Assembly (NCBI GenBank): GCA_003157675.1 | Contig: PMKG01000293.1 | Span: 1 to 14,180 of the forward strand | Length of the DNA stretch: 14,180 bases | Direction of reading: 5' to 3' | Origin: Acidobacteriota bacterium | GTDB taxonomy: Bacteria; Acidobacteriota; Vicinamibacteria; Vicinamibacterales; Fen-181 | Part shown: positions 7,647 to 13,526 of the stretch, piece by piece | Position numbering within the stretch: the first letter of the stretch is position 1 | Layout: each line of letters starts with the position of its first letter | Notes under the pieces: generated by a model | Databases searched by the model: none | The model's input: only the letters and a program-made list of their open reading frames with translations | Told to the model about the DNA's origin: nothing | Translations under genes and position numbers: made by a program

Positions 7647-8808
7647 CCAGGACCTCGCCCGCCGCCGTTCACGCGGCGCGCGCTGGACGGCGCTCGTCTG
7701 TCTCGTCCTCGCCACGGGCGCTCGCGTCGCGACGGCGGGATCGATCCCGTACGCGCCGGCGCTCGCCGGATGCTACGACGCGATCCTCGATGCGCGGTTC
7801 GACGAGGCCGACGCGGCGATCGCGAAGGCGTGCGGCCCGGCGCCGCCGGAGACGTGCGCGCTCATGCGCGCCAACGCCCTCTGGTGGCGGATCCAGATGA
7901 ACCCCAACGACCGGTCGAAGGACCAGGCGTTCGAGACGCAGGTCGACCGCGTGATCGACCGGATCGACCAGTGGACCGCGCGCGAGCCGAAGCGCGCCGA
8001 CGCGTGGTTCTTCCTCGGCGCCGCCTACGGGCTCCGGGTGCAGTTCCGCGCGCTCCGCAACGAGCGTCTCGCCGCCGCCCGCGACGGCAAGCGGATCAAG
8101 GTGTCGCTCGAGCGCGCCCTCTCGCTCGACCCGACGCTCGAGGACGCGTACTTCGGCATCGGGCTCTACCACTACTACGCGGGGATCGCGCCGGCCATCC
8201 TCAAGGTCCTCGCGTGGCTCCTCGCGCTGCCGGGCGGCGACCGCGCGCAGGGGCTCAAGGAGATGTGGCAGGCGCGCAACCGCGGCGAGCTGCTGCGCGG
8301 CGAGGCCGACTACCAGCTGCAGCTCATCGACCTCTGGTACGAGTACAAGCCCGACGAGGCGCTCACGCTGCTCGAAGGCCTGCGCGCCGCCTACCCGCAC
8401 AATCCGCTCTTCTTCCAGTCGATCGCCGACCTCCAGCACGTCTACCGCCGCGACGACGCGGCGAGCCTCGAGACCTGGCGCGTGCTGTACGCGCTCGCCC
8501 GCGACGGGCGCGTCGCCTTTCCCGAGATGAGCGAAGTCCGCGCGCGCCTCGGCATGGCCGCAGAGCTCGCCGCGCTCGGCCAGACCGACGCGGCGATCGC
8601 CGAGCTGCGGGCCGTGCTCGCGGCGAAGCCGACGGCGCCCTACGGCGCGGACGCGCTCGCGTGGCTGAGGCTCGGCGCCGCGTACGACCGCAAGGGACTG
8701 CACGAGCGCGCGCGCGACGCGTACCGGGCGGCGATCGCCGCGGCGCCGCCGGACGATCCCGACAACGTCCGCGCGCAGGCGCGCGACGCGATCCGCAAGA
8801 CACCGTAA
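7609..8808 (+). CDS. Exported TPR-repeat protein, function unknown
   Basis: A 399-residue protein I do not recognise beyond its repeats. The N-terminus (MPPDRV…) is followed by a basic patch ARRRSRGAR and a hydrophobic core (about 27-43) ending ATAG, a plausible Sec signal peptide; no lipobox is evident. The mature part is mostly helical, with Ala/Leu/Tyr/Arg spacing typical of tetratricopeptide repeats. The clearest repeat is C-terminal (ALAWLRLGAAYDRKGLHERARDAYRAAIAAAPP region, about 345-378), and a motif resembling FFLGAAYG lies near 131-138. Such proteins usually scaffold protein contacts in the periplasm. The chosen ATG lies inside the end of ddl; the frame is open 17 codons further up, but that would deepen the overlap. 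The two genes are probably co-transcribed. Confidence 0.8.
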   Translation: MPPDRVSAPAIHSQDLARRRSRGARWTALVCLVLATGARVATAGSIPYAPALAGCYDAILDARFDEADAAIAKACGPAPPETCALMRANALWWRIQMNPNDRSKDQAFETQVDRVIDRIDQWTAREPKRADAWFFLGAAYGLRVQFRALRNERLAAARDGKRIKVSLERALSLDPTLEDAYFGIGLYHYYAGIAPAILKVLAWLLALPGGDRAQGLKEMWQARNRGELLRGEADYQLQLIDLWYEYKPDEALTLLEGLRAAYPHNPLFFQSIADLQHVYRRDDAASLETWRVLYALARDGRVAFPEMSEVRARLGMAAELAALGQTDAAIAELRAVLAAKPTAPYGADALAWLRLGAAYDRKGLHERARDAYRAAIAAAPPDDPDNVRAQARDAIRKTP

Positions 8809-8900
8809 GCGAGAGCCTCCGACGCGTCCGCGCGCGGGACGATCGCGCGATCCGATCGCCGCGCGAGGCGCGCGTCGCGACGCGCGTCGTCAATTTCCAC
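8809..8900. other. GC-rich palindrome cluster after the TPR gene
   Basis: No gene is visible. It contains two perfect palindromes: GATCGCGCGATC (8841-8852) and CGCGCGTCGCGACGCGCG (8869-8886). The second can fold as a 7-bp stem with a CGCG loop, but it has no T-run after it, so it is not a typical intrinsic terminator. It could still slow or end transcription from ddl and the TPR gene. Confidence 0.5.
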
Positions 8901-8928
8901 TTGACTTCATTTTTTTCTCAACCATAAT
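8901..8928 (+). promoter_or_regulatory. Strong sigma-70-type promoter
   Basis: TTGACT (8901-8906), a 16-base AT-rich spacer with a seven-T run, and CATAAT (8923-8928). Both hexamers match consensus at five of six positions. It is the most AT-rich patch in the window and stands out sharply from the surrounding GC-rich DNA. Transcription is expected to begin near 8935, about 250 bases before the small lysine-rich gene. Confidence 0.75.
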
Positions 8929-9165
8929 CTAGATGCAGTATGAGCGAGGTGGGCGTAGGCCACGCCTTGTGATCCCTCGGCGGAATCTTGATAACTGAAC
9001 GGCAGGTCGCCGGGAGGACAAACGGCGAAGAGCACCACGCCGCGACCTCCCGATTCCGGAATGTCTCGCGCACGACGCGAGCGACGAAGCGGAGCGCGAA
9101 CCTCGAGGCCGCATCCGTTCTGATGTGCCCGACCGGGTCGCCAGCTCACGCACACTCCACTGACG

Positions 9166-9174
9166 AAGGGGGGG
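9166..9174 (+). promoter_or_regulatory. Strong ribosome-binding site of the lysine-rich mini-gene
   Basis: AAGGGGGGG ends eight bases before the ATG at 9183. The strength and spacing support real translation of the 17-codon frame and decide its start over the longer open frame upstream. Confidence 0.7.
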
Positions 9175-9182
9175 ATAAAGAC

Positions 9183-9236
9183 ATGGCAAAGAAGGTTGCA
9201 AAGAAGCCCGCCAAGAAGGCCGGGAAGAAGCGGTAA
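9183..9236 (+). CDS. 17-residue lysine-rich peptide (mini-histone-tail-like)
   Basis: The complete frame encodes MAKKVAKKPAKKAGKKR, then TAA. Nine of 17 residues are basic and no acidic residue is present. The KKxAKKPAKK pattern resembles the C-terminal tails of eukaryotic H1 and bacterial H1-like or HU-tail proteins, so nucleic-acid binding is a reasonable guess, but no function is established. Support for expression: its own strong promoter, a Shine-Dalgarno sequence at ideal spacing, and an intrinsic terminator starting 20 bases after the stop. The same frame is open upstream to 8988 (82 codons), but that part crosses the structured leader, lacks a Shine-Dalgarno sequence and looks non-coding. 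It could also be a remnant of a longer lysine-rich protein, or a translated tag that regulates the RNA. Confidence 0.6.
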   Translation: MAKKVAKKPAKKAGKKR

Positions 9237-9256
9237 GCTTCGGCTGCCGCAAGAAG

Positions 9257-9282
9257 AGGGGGCGAGCGTCGCCCCCTTTTTT
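9257..9282 (+). terminator. Intrinsic terminator after the lysine-rich gene
   Basis: AGGGGGCGA (9257-9265), loop GCG, and TCGCCCCCT (9269-9277) form a perfect 9-bp stem, and the last T begins a run of six T (9277-9282). This is the clearest terminator in the window. It may also help end minus-strand transcripts arriving from the HEAT-cyclophilin gene, though it is less ideal in that direction. Confidence 0.9.
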
Positions 9283-9288
9283 ATTGTA

Positions 9289-9316
9289 CCCTTCGACTCG
9301 CTTCGCTCGCTCAGGG
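9289..9316. repeat. REP-like short repeat at a gene end
   Basis: The 28-base element runs CCCTTCGACTCG…GCTCGCTCAGGG, with CCCT/AGGG ends. From memory this matches a widespread class of short extragenic repeats in GC-rich bacteria (its translation LSERSESKG recurs in many spurious proteins); only one copy is in this window. The stop codon of the HEAT-cyclophilin gene (9311-9313) lies inside it. Confidence 0.6.
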
Positions 9317-11521
9317 CCTGCGGCGGTCTGCGGGCCTGTTGTTCTCTGCCGACATCGTCTTCCCGTCCCACACCCGCACGCGCAGAATCGCGTCTCCGGG
9401 CTGGATCTGATCCAGCACGTCGAGGCCCGCCACGATCTGCCCGAACACCGTGTACCGTCCGTCGAGGTGCGGCTGCGGCGAATGCGTGAGGAAGAACTGG
9501 CTGCCACCCGTGTCCGCCCAGTCGAGCGCCATCCCCATCGTGCCCCGCAGGTACGGCCGCTCGTTGATCTCGTCGCGGATCGTGTACCCGGGTCCGCCCT
9601 CGCCGTCGCCGCGCGGGTCGCCGTCCTGCACGACGAAGTTCGGGACGACGCGGTGCCACGTCGCGCCCTTGAAGAACCCCTGGCGCGCGAGCGTCATGAA
9701 GTTCAGGCAGGTCAGCGGCGCGTCGAGCACGGCCATCTCGATCTCGATCGTGCCGCGCGAGGTGTCGAGGTAGACATGCGGCGACACGGCCGGTGACACC
9801 AGCTCGGCCGACTCGTAGAACCCCGGCGGACGCGTGACCGGCGCCGGCCGGATCCCGGCGGTCGGATCGGTCGTCGGCTCGATCGGCTTGAGCAGCGCCG
9901 CCGCGTGCACGCGCACGGCCCAGTCCTTGTCCGCGAGCGCCTCCCGCAGCGCGGCCCGCGCGGTTTCCGGACCGTAGGCGAGCAGCGCGTCGAGCGCCGC
10001 CGCGCGCACCACGTAGGTGTCGTCGCGCGAGGCCGCGTGGAACGCGTCGAGGAGCGCGCGATCCCCGCCGGGCGGCTTCAGCGACCCGAGGCCGGCGGCG
10101 GCCGCGCTGCGGACGACCGGGTCCGGGTTCTTCAGCGCGTCAAGCAGCACCTGGCCCGTCGACGGCGCCTTCAGCTTCACCAGCGCCGCGAGCACCGAGG
10201 GGATCACCCGCGCGTCGGCGTCCTTCAGCATCGCGGAGAGCCGGGGCAGCGCCGACTCGCGATCGAGCGTGCCGAGCGTGGCGGCGAGCGCGGCCCGCAC
10301 GGTCCAGTCCCGATCCGGATCGAGGCTCGACAGCACGAAGAGGAAGCTCGTCGTGTCGACCTCCCGCAGGCTGCGGAACGCGGCGGCACGGACCGCGGCC
10401 GACCGGCTCGAGACCAGATTCAGCAGCGGGTCGAGCGCCCCCGCGGCGTGCGTGGGGCCGAGCGCCGTCACCACCTCGATCCGGAGTAGCGGGTCCAGAT
10501 CGGGCACGCGCAGCAGTTCGAGCAGGACGGGCCCCGCCTGTCGATCGCCGATCGCGCCGAGCGCCTTTACGGCCGAAATCGCCGACCGCGTGTCGCGGCG
10601 CCAGTCGCGCGCTAGCGTCGACAGCACGCCGACGGCGGACGCGTCCTTCAGGGCGCCGAGGCCGCGCGCCGCGAACGCCCGGCCGAACAGGCTCGGCTCG
10701 CGGGCCATCCTCATCAGCAGGCCGAGCGCGCGGCGGTCCTCGGTTCGCTGGACCGCCGCAGCCACCGGCCACCACGCGACCAGCGGAGCCCCGGTCGGGC
10801 TGAGGACCGACGAGGCGAGCGCGTCGTAGGCCTTCAGCCGGCCCAGCGCGAGCATCGCCAGGCGAAACGCCTCGACCGGCGGCGCGTGCGTCTCGTCCAC
10901 ATCGTCCGGCCCCACGCCGGACACGGCGCCGGACGTGATCCACGCCGACACGAGCTCGCCGATCGCGCGGCTGCTGGCGGTGTCGCCAATTGCGCCGAGC
11001 GCCTCGGCCGCCCGGCCTTGCACGAGCGGCGACGCGTCCCGCAGGGCCGCCCGGAGTGCGGGGACCGCCGACGCGTCGCGCAATAGGCCGAGCGAGAACG
11101 CCGCCATCTGCCGCACCTCCGGCTCCGGATCGCCCGAGAGCGCGGCGGCGAGTGGCGTCACCCCGGCGCCGAGCCCCACGCGTCCGATCGCCAGGGCGGC
11201 CCGCCTTCGAATCCGCGAGTCGATGTCGGTCAGCAGCTGCGTGAGATCCGCGGACGGCGCCGGCGGACCAGCCGGCCGGCCCTGGACCGATGGCGAGGGA
11301 TTGCGCGGCACGACGTAGCTGTCCGGGACGATGGGATCGTGCAGGATCCGTTGATCTTCGAGCCGCAGGATCCAGGCGAGCTTCTGCCCGTACGTGATCG
11401 ACGGGACAGCGGCAGGCGGCGGTGCCTGCACGGTGGCGCACGCGGCCCCGATGAGCGCCAGGACCGCGGCGGACGTCGCGAGGGCGGAGCGGGCGCGGTT
11501 GAACGATCGACAGCCGGTCAT
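9311..11521 (-). CDS. HEAT-repeat lipoprotein with C-terminal cyclophilin (peptidyl-prolyl isomerase) domain
   Basis: A 736-residue two-part protein. The N-terminus MTGCRSFNRARSALA is followed by a hydrophobic core ending GAAC (Cys28), an acceptable though not ideal lipobox, so a membrane-anchored lipoprotein is likely. Residues about 75-575 are HEAT-like/PBS-lyase-like repeats of roughly 31 residues, with recurring patterns such as VRxxAAxxLGxL and DPxxxVR. Residues 581-725 are a cyclophilin domain with TWHRVVPNFVVQDGDPRGDG (catalytic Arg and Phe), GTMGMALDWADTGGSQFFLTH and HLDGRYTVFG. His replaces the Trp of cyclosporin-binding forms (HLDG). It would catalyse proline isomerisation on exported proteins, with the repeats binding partners. 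The frame is open 66 codons further upstream, over menC; that part has no signal-like features and is rejected. It lies 28 bases after menC. Confidence 0.9.
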   Translation of the reverse strand: MTGCRSFNRARSALATSAAVLALIGAACATVQAPPPAAVPSITYGQKLAWILRLEDQRILHDPIVPDSYVVPRNPSPSVQGRPAGPPAPSADLTQLLTDIDSRIRRRAALAIGRVGLGAGVTPLAAALSGDPEPEVRQMAAFSLGLLRDASAVPALRAALRDASPLVQGRAAEALGAIGDTASSRAIGELVSAWITSGAVSGVGPDDVDETHAPPVEAFRLAMLALGRLKAYDALASSVLSPTGAPLVAWWPVAAAVQRTEDRRALGLLMRMAREPSLFGRAFAARGLGALKDASAVGVLSTLARDWRRDTRSAISAVKALGAIGDRQAGPVLLELLRVPDLDPLLRIEVVTALGPTHAAGALDPLLNLVSSRSAAVRAAAFRSLREVDTTSFLFVLSSLDPDRDWTVRAALAATLGTLDRESALPRLSAMLKDADARVIPSVLAALVKLKAPSTGQVLLDALKNPDPVVRSAAAAGLGSLKPPGGDRALLDAFHAASRDDTYVVRAAALDALLAYGPETARAALREALADKDWAVRVHAAALLKPIEPTTDPTAGIRPAPVTRPPGFYESAELVSPAVSPHVYLDTSRGTIEIEMAVLDAPLTCLNFMTLARQGFFKGATWHRVVPNFVVQDGDPRGDGEGGPGYTIRDEINERPYLRGTMGMALDWADTGGSQFFLTHSPQPHLDGRYTVFGQIVAGLDVLDQIQPGDAILRVRVWDGKTMSAENNRPADRRRP

Positions 11522-11549
11522 GGCGTGCTCATCGAACCAGGTCGCAGCG

Positions 11550-12659
11550 TTACCGGGCCAGCGCCTCGAACCGCAGCGTCGCGCGCGCGATCCGGTCGGC
11601 ATCGACCTCGACACCGAGGCCCGGCCCGGTCGGTACGACAATCGTACCATCAGGGGCCACCTCGACGGCAGGCTCCACGAGATCCGGCACGAAGTAGCGC
11701 CGGCTCGCGGCCACGTCACCCGGCAGCGTGAAGTTGGGCAGGGCCGACAGGTGGATGTTGTGGACGCGGCCGATGCCCGACTCGAGCATGCCGCCGTGCC
11801 ACACCGGGAGGCCGGCCGCCGCGCACAGGTCGTGGACGGCGATCGACTCGGCGAACCCGCCCAGCCGCCCCGGCTTGATGTTGACGACCCGGCACGCGCC
11901 GGCGTCGATCGCGTCTCTCGCGGTCCTCGGCGAGTGGATCGACTCGTCCAGGCAGATCGCCGTCTTCAGCCGGCGCTGCAGCCGCGCGTGGTCGGTCAGG
12001 TCGTCCTCGTCGAGCGGCTGCTCGATCATCATCAGGCCGAACGCGTCGAGCGCGGCGAGGTGGTCGGCGTCGCCGAGCGTGTAAGCCGCGTTCGCGTCCA
12101 CCATCAGGGGGATGTCGCCGAACCGCTCTCGTACCCTGCGGACGACGTCGACGTCCCAGCCGGGCTCGATCTTGATCTTCACCCGGCGATAGCCGGCGTC
12201 GAGCTCCGCGCGGATCTTCGCGGCCAGCTGGTCGAACGACTCCTGGATCCCGATCGACACGCCGGATGCGATCCGCGTACGGATCCCGCCGAGCACTCCC
12301 GAGAGCGGCTGACCCTCTCGGCGGGCGTAGAGATCCCAGGTCGCCATCTCGAGCGCGGCCTTCGCCATGTTGTGGCCGCGGACGGCGTGAAAGGCCGGGA
12401 ACACCTCCCGCGGGTGGCCGAAGTCCAGGCCGACGAGCGTCGGCCCGAGGAACTCGGCGAGCACGTGCCACGCCGTCACGGTGGTCTCGGCGCTGTAATA
12501 GGGCGTCGCCCCGGCCACGCACTCACCCCAGGCTTCGAGGCCGCCTGCGAGCAGTCGCACCAGGATGAACGTCTTCTCGTCGGTGCGCCCGAAGCTCGTT
12601 CGGAACGGGTGCACCAGCGGGAGCCGCAGCAGCCGGAGCTCGATCCGATCGACCCTCAC
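11550..12659 (-). CDS. menC: o-Succinylbenzoate synthase / N-acylamino acid racemase family enzyme
   Basis: A 369-residue enolase-superfamily enzyme of the muconate-lactonizing subgroup. The full active site is present: Lys161 and Lys163 (KIK), Asp188 (VDAN), Glu213 (IEQP), Asp238 (LDES) and Lys262 (NIKPGRLGG). The numbering is almost the same as in Amycolatopsis NSAR/OSBS (Lys163, Asp189, Glu214, Asp239, Lys263). VWHGGMLESGIGR (286-298) and NFTLPGD (309-315) also fit this branch. It may make o-succinylbenzoate for menaquinone, racemise N-acylamino acids, or do both; sequence cannot separate these and no other men genes are in view. The GTG start is set by GGAGG six bases upstream. The open frame runs 54 codons further, but those codons translate an 8-bp repeat array. 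Confidence 0.9.
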   Translation of the reverse strand: MRVDRIELRLLRLPLVHPFRTSFGRTDEKTFILVRLLAGGLEAWGECVAGATPYYSAETTVTAWHVLAEFLGPTLVGLDFGHPREVFPAFHAVRGHNMAKAALEMATWDLYARREGQPLSGVLGGIRTRIASGVSIGIQESFDQLAAKIRAELDAGYRRVKIKIEPGWDVDVVRRVRERFGDIPLMVDANAAYTLGDADHLAALDAFGLMMIEQPLDEDDLTDHARLQRRLKTAICLDESIHSPRTARDAIDAGACRVVNIKPGRLGGFAESIAVHDLCAAAGLPVWHGGMLESGIGRVHNIHLSALPNFTLPGDVAASRRYFVPDLVEPAVEVAPDGTIVVPTGPGLGVEVDADRIARATLRFEALAR

Positions 12660-12665
12660 GGTGAG

Positions 12666-12670
12666 CCTCC
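12666..12670 (-). promoter_or_regulatory. Ribosome-binding site of menC, abutting the repeat array
   Basis: GGAGG on the minus strand, six bases before the GTG at 12659. It selects that start. The first octamer of the repeat array begins at the very next base (12671). Confidence 0.75.
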
Positions 12671-12824
12671 ATCGTGCGATCGTGCGATGTTGCGATGTTG
12701 CGATGTTGCGATCTAAGAATCTTGCGATCCAACGATCGTGCGAGCGGACAGTCCGAAGCGGGCGACCGCTGGGTCGAGGGGGTATCGCCCGATCGTACTT
12801 CGCAAGATCGCAAGACCGCACGAT
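12671..12824. repeat. Octamer repeat array with an inverted second arm
   Basis: Nine consecutive 8-bp units run from 12671 to 12742: ATCGTGCG twice, ATGTTGCG three times, then ATCTAAGA, ATCTTGCG, ATCCAACG and ATCGTGCG. After a 50-base spacer, 12793-12824 holds four units in the opposite orientation (read on minus: ATCGTGCG, GTCTTGCG, ATCTTGCG, AAGTACGA). The two arms can pair in DNA or RNA. It fills most of the 180-base gap between the deoxynucleoside kinase and menC and lies in the presumed 5' leader of menC. There are no spacer units, so it is not CRISPR. Confidence 0.9.
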
Positions 12825-12839
12825 CGCCAGATTCTGCCC

Positions 12840-13478
12840 CTATTCCCTCGTCCTCGGCACGTAGTATCGCGTGCCCCGGCTCATCCCGCGGATCTGCCGC
12901 AGCAGGTCTTCGAGCACCTCGTCGCTGCCGGCGAGATCGATCTGCGAGGTTTCGACGACGAGCAGGGGCGTGGCGGAATAGTGGAAGAAGAAGTGCTGGT
13001 AGGCCTCGTTGAGCTTCTGCACGTAGGCCGGGTTCGGGCTATAGCCTTCGTGATCGGCGTCGCGGGCGCGGAGCCGCTTGATGAGCAGCTCGGACGGCGC
13101 CTGCAGGTAGACCACCAGGTCCGGCAGCGCGACGTCGCGGGCCAGCAGCTCGTAGAGCCGCTGGTAGATGAACAGGTCGTTGTCGTCGAGGTTCAGGTAC
13201 GCGTAGACGCGGTCCTTCTCGAACAGGTAGTCGCAGATGGTGAGCTGGCTGAACAGGTCCGTCTGCCGCAGCGCCTCCTGCTGCCGGTGGCGGTTGAGCA
13301 GGAAGAACAGCTGCGCCTGGAGGGCCGCGCCCGGCCGGTCGGCATAGAAGTCCGCCAGGAACGGGTTGTCCGTGTCCTCGAGGATCGTCGTCGCGTCGAC
13401 GTGCGCGGCCAGCCGCTCGGCCAGCGCCGTCTTGCCGACACCGGGTGGCCCGTCGAGGGCGATATAGCGGAAATCCAA
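12840..13478 (-). CDS. Deoxynucleoside kinase (dNK family)
   Basis: A 212-residue cytoplasmic nucleoside-salvage enzyme that phosphorylates deoxynucleosides using NTP. The P-loop GPPGVGKT (10-17) is at the very start, Glu34 sits where the family has its catalytic base, a DR motif (89-90) follows, and YLQAPSELLIKRLRARD (124-140) is the LID-type region. Substrate preference (dA/dG versus dC/T) cannot be read from sequence with confidence. The start is TTG (13478): no ATG or GTG lies between it and the P-loop, and the residues match family N-termini. No Shine-Dalgarno sequence is visible, and a TATACT lies ten bases upstream, so translation may be from a nearly leaderless mRNA. Divergent from accD. 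Confidence 0.9.
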   Translation of the reverse strand: MDFRYIALDGPPGVGKTALAERLAAHVDATTILEDTDNPFLADFYADRPGAALQAQLFFLLNRHRQQEALRQTDLFSQLTICDYLFEKDRVYAYLNLDDNDLFIYQRLYELLARDVALPDLVVYLQAPSELLIKRLRARDADHEGYSPNPAYVQKLNEAYQHFFFHYSATPLLVVETSQIDLAGSDEVLEDLLRQIRGMSRGTRYYVPRTRE

Positions 13479-13488
13479 GGCGGGGCCG

Positions 13489-13496
13489 AGTATAAC
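13489..13496. promoter_or_regulatory. Overlapping divergent -10 elements between dNK and accD
   Basis: The octamer AGTATAAC reads TATAAC on the plus strand (13491-13496, toward accD) and TATACT on the minus strand (13494-13489, toward the kinase). For the kinase, TTACCG (13517-13512) is a partial -35 at 17 bases. No good -35 is seen for accD. The two genes are only 48 bases apart, so both promoters must lie here or inside the neighbouring gene. Confidence 0.5.
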
Positions 13497-13526
13497 GGAA
13501 AACGCAAAATGCGGTAAGCTCCATCA

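Larger units (their letters stand above)
8935..9282 (+). ncRNA. Candidate structured leader / small RNA transcript
   Basis: This is the transcript expected between the promoter (8901-8928) and the terminator (9257-9282). By eye it folds into nested helices: 8945-8949 with 8975-8979 (CGAGG/CCTCG) enclosing 8952-8956 with 8962-8966; 8981-8987 with 9052-9058 (CGGAATC/GATTCCG) enclosing 9004-9010 with 9042-9048 (AGGTCGC/GCGACCT) and 9024-9027 with 9038-9041; and a hairpin 9065-9070 with 9076-9081. An alternative 7-bp helix, 9011-9017 with 9046-9052 (CGGGAGG/CCTCCCG), excludes the third of these. CCTCCC could also pair with the downstream Shine-Dalgarno G-run. I see no tmRNA, SRP RNA, RNase P or familiar riboswitch signature. 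It may be a regulatory leader for the small gene or an independent sRNA; which is unknown. Confidence 0.5.

Noticed and set aside
8988..9182. Longer 82-codon form of the lysine-rich gene
   Set aside because: The extra N-terminal part lies over RNA helices, has no ribosome-binding site and shows no protein-like pattern; the strong site is at 9166-9174.
8935..9257. tmRNA, SRP RNA, RNase P RNA or 6S RNA in the structured region
   Set aside because: No tmRNA tag or tRNA-like ends, no SRP GGAAG/AGCA loop and no RNase P core were seen. The 6S shape is not evident because the 5' end folds locally; it cannot be fully excluded without a covariance search.
8907..9659. 250-codon minus-strand frame containing LSERSESKG
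   Set aside because: It crosses the terminator and the REP-like element, and is a shadow frame of the cyclophilin domain; the peptide is a translated repeat.
11522..11719. 66-codon extension of the HEAT-cyclophilin protein
   Set aside because: It overlaps menC and would bury the lipoprotein signal inside the chain.
11394..12716. 440-codon open frame on the plus strand
   Set aside because: Antisense shadow of menC; the menC active site is complete on the other strand.
12660..12821. 54-codon extension of menC
   Set aside because: It is a translation of the octamer repeats; a good Shine-Dalgarno sequence lies at the GTG at 12659.
12671..12824. CRISPR array
   Set aside because: The repeats are only 8 bp, contiguous, with no unique spacers and no cas genes nearby.
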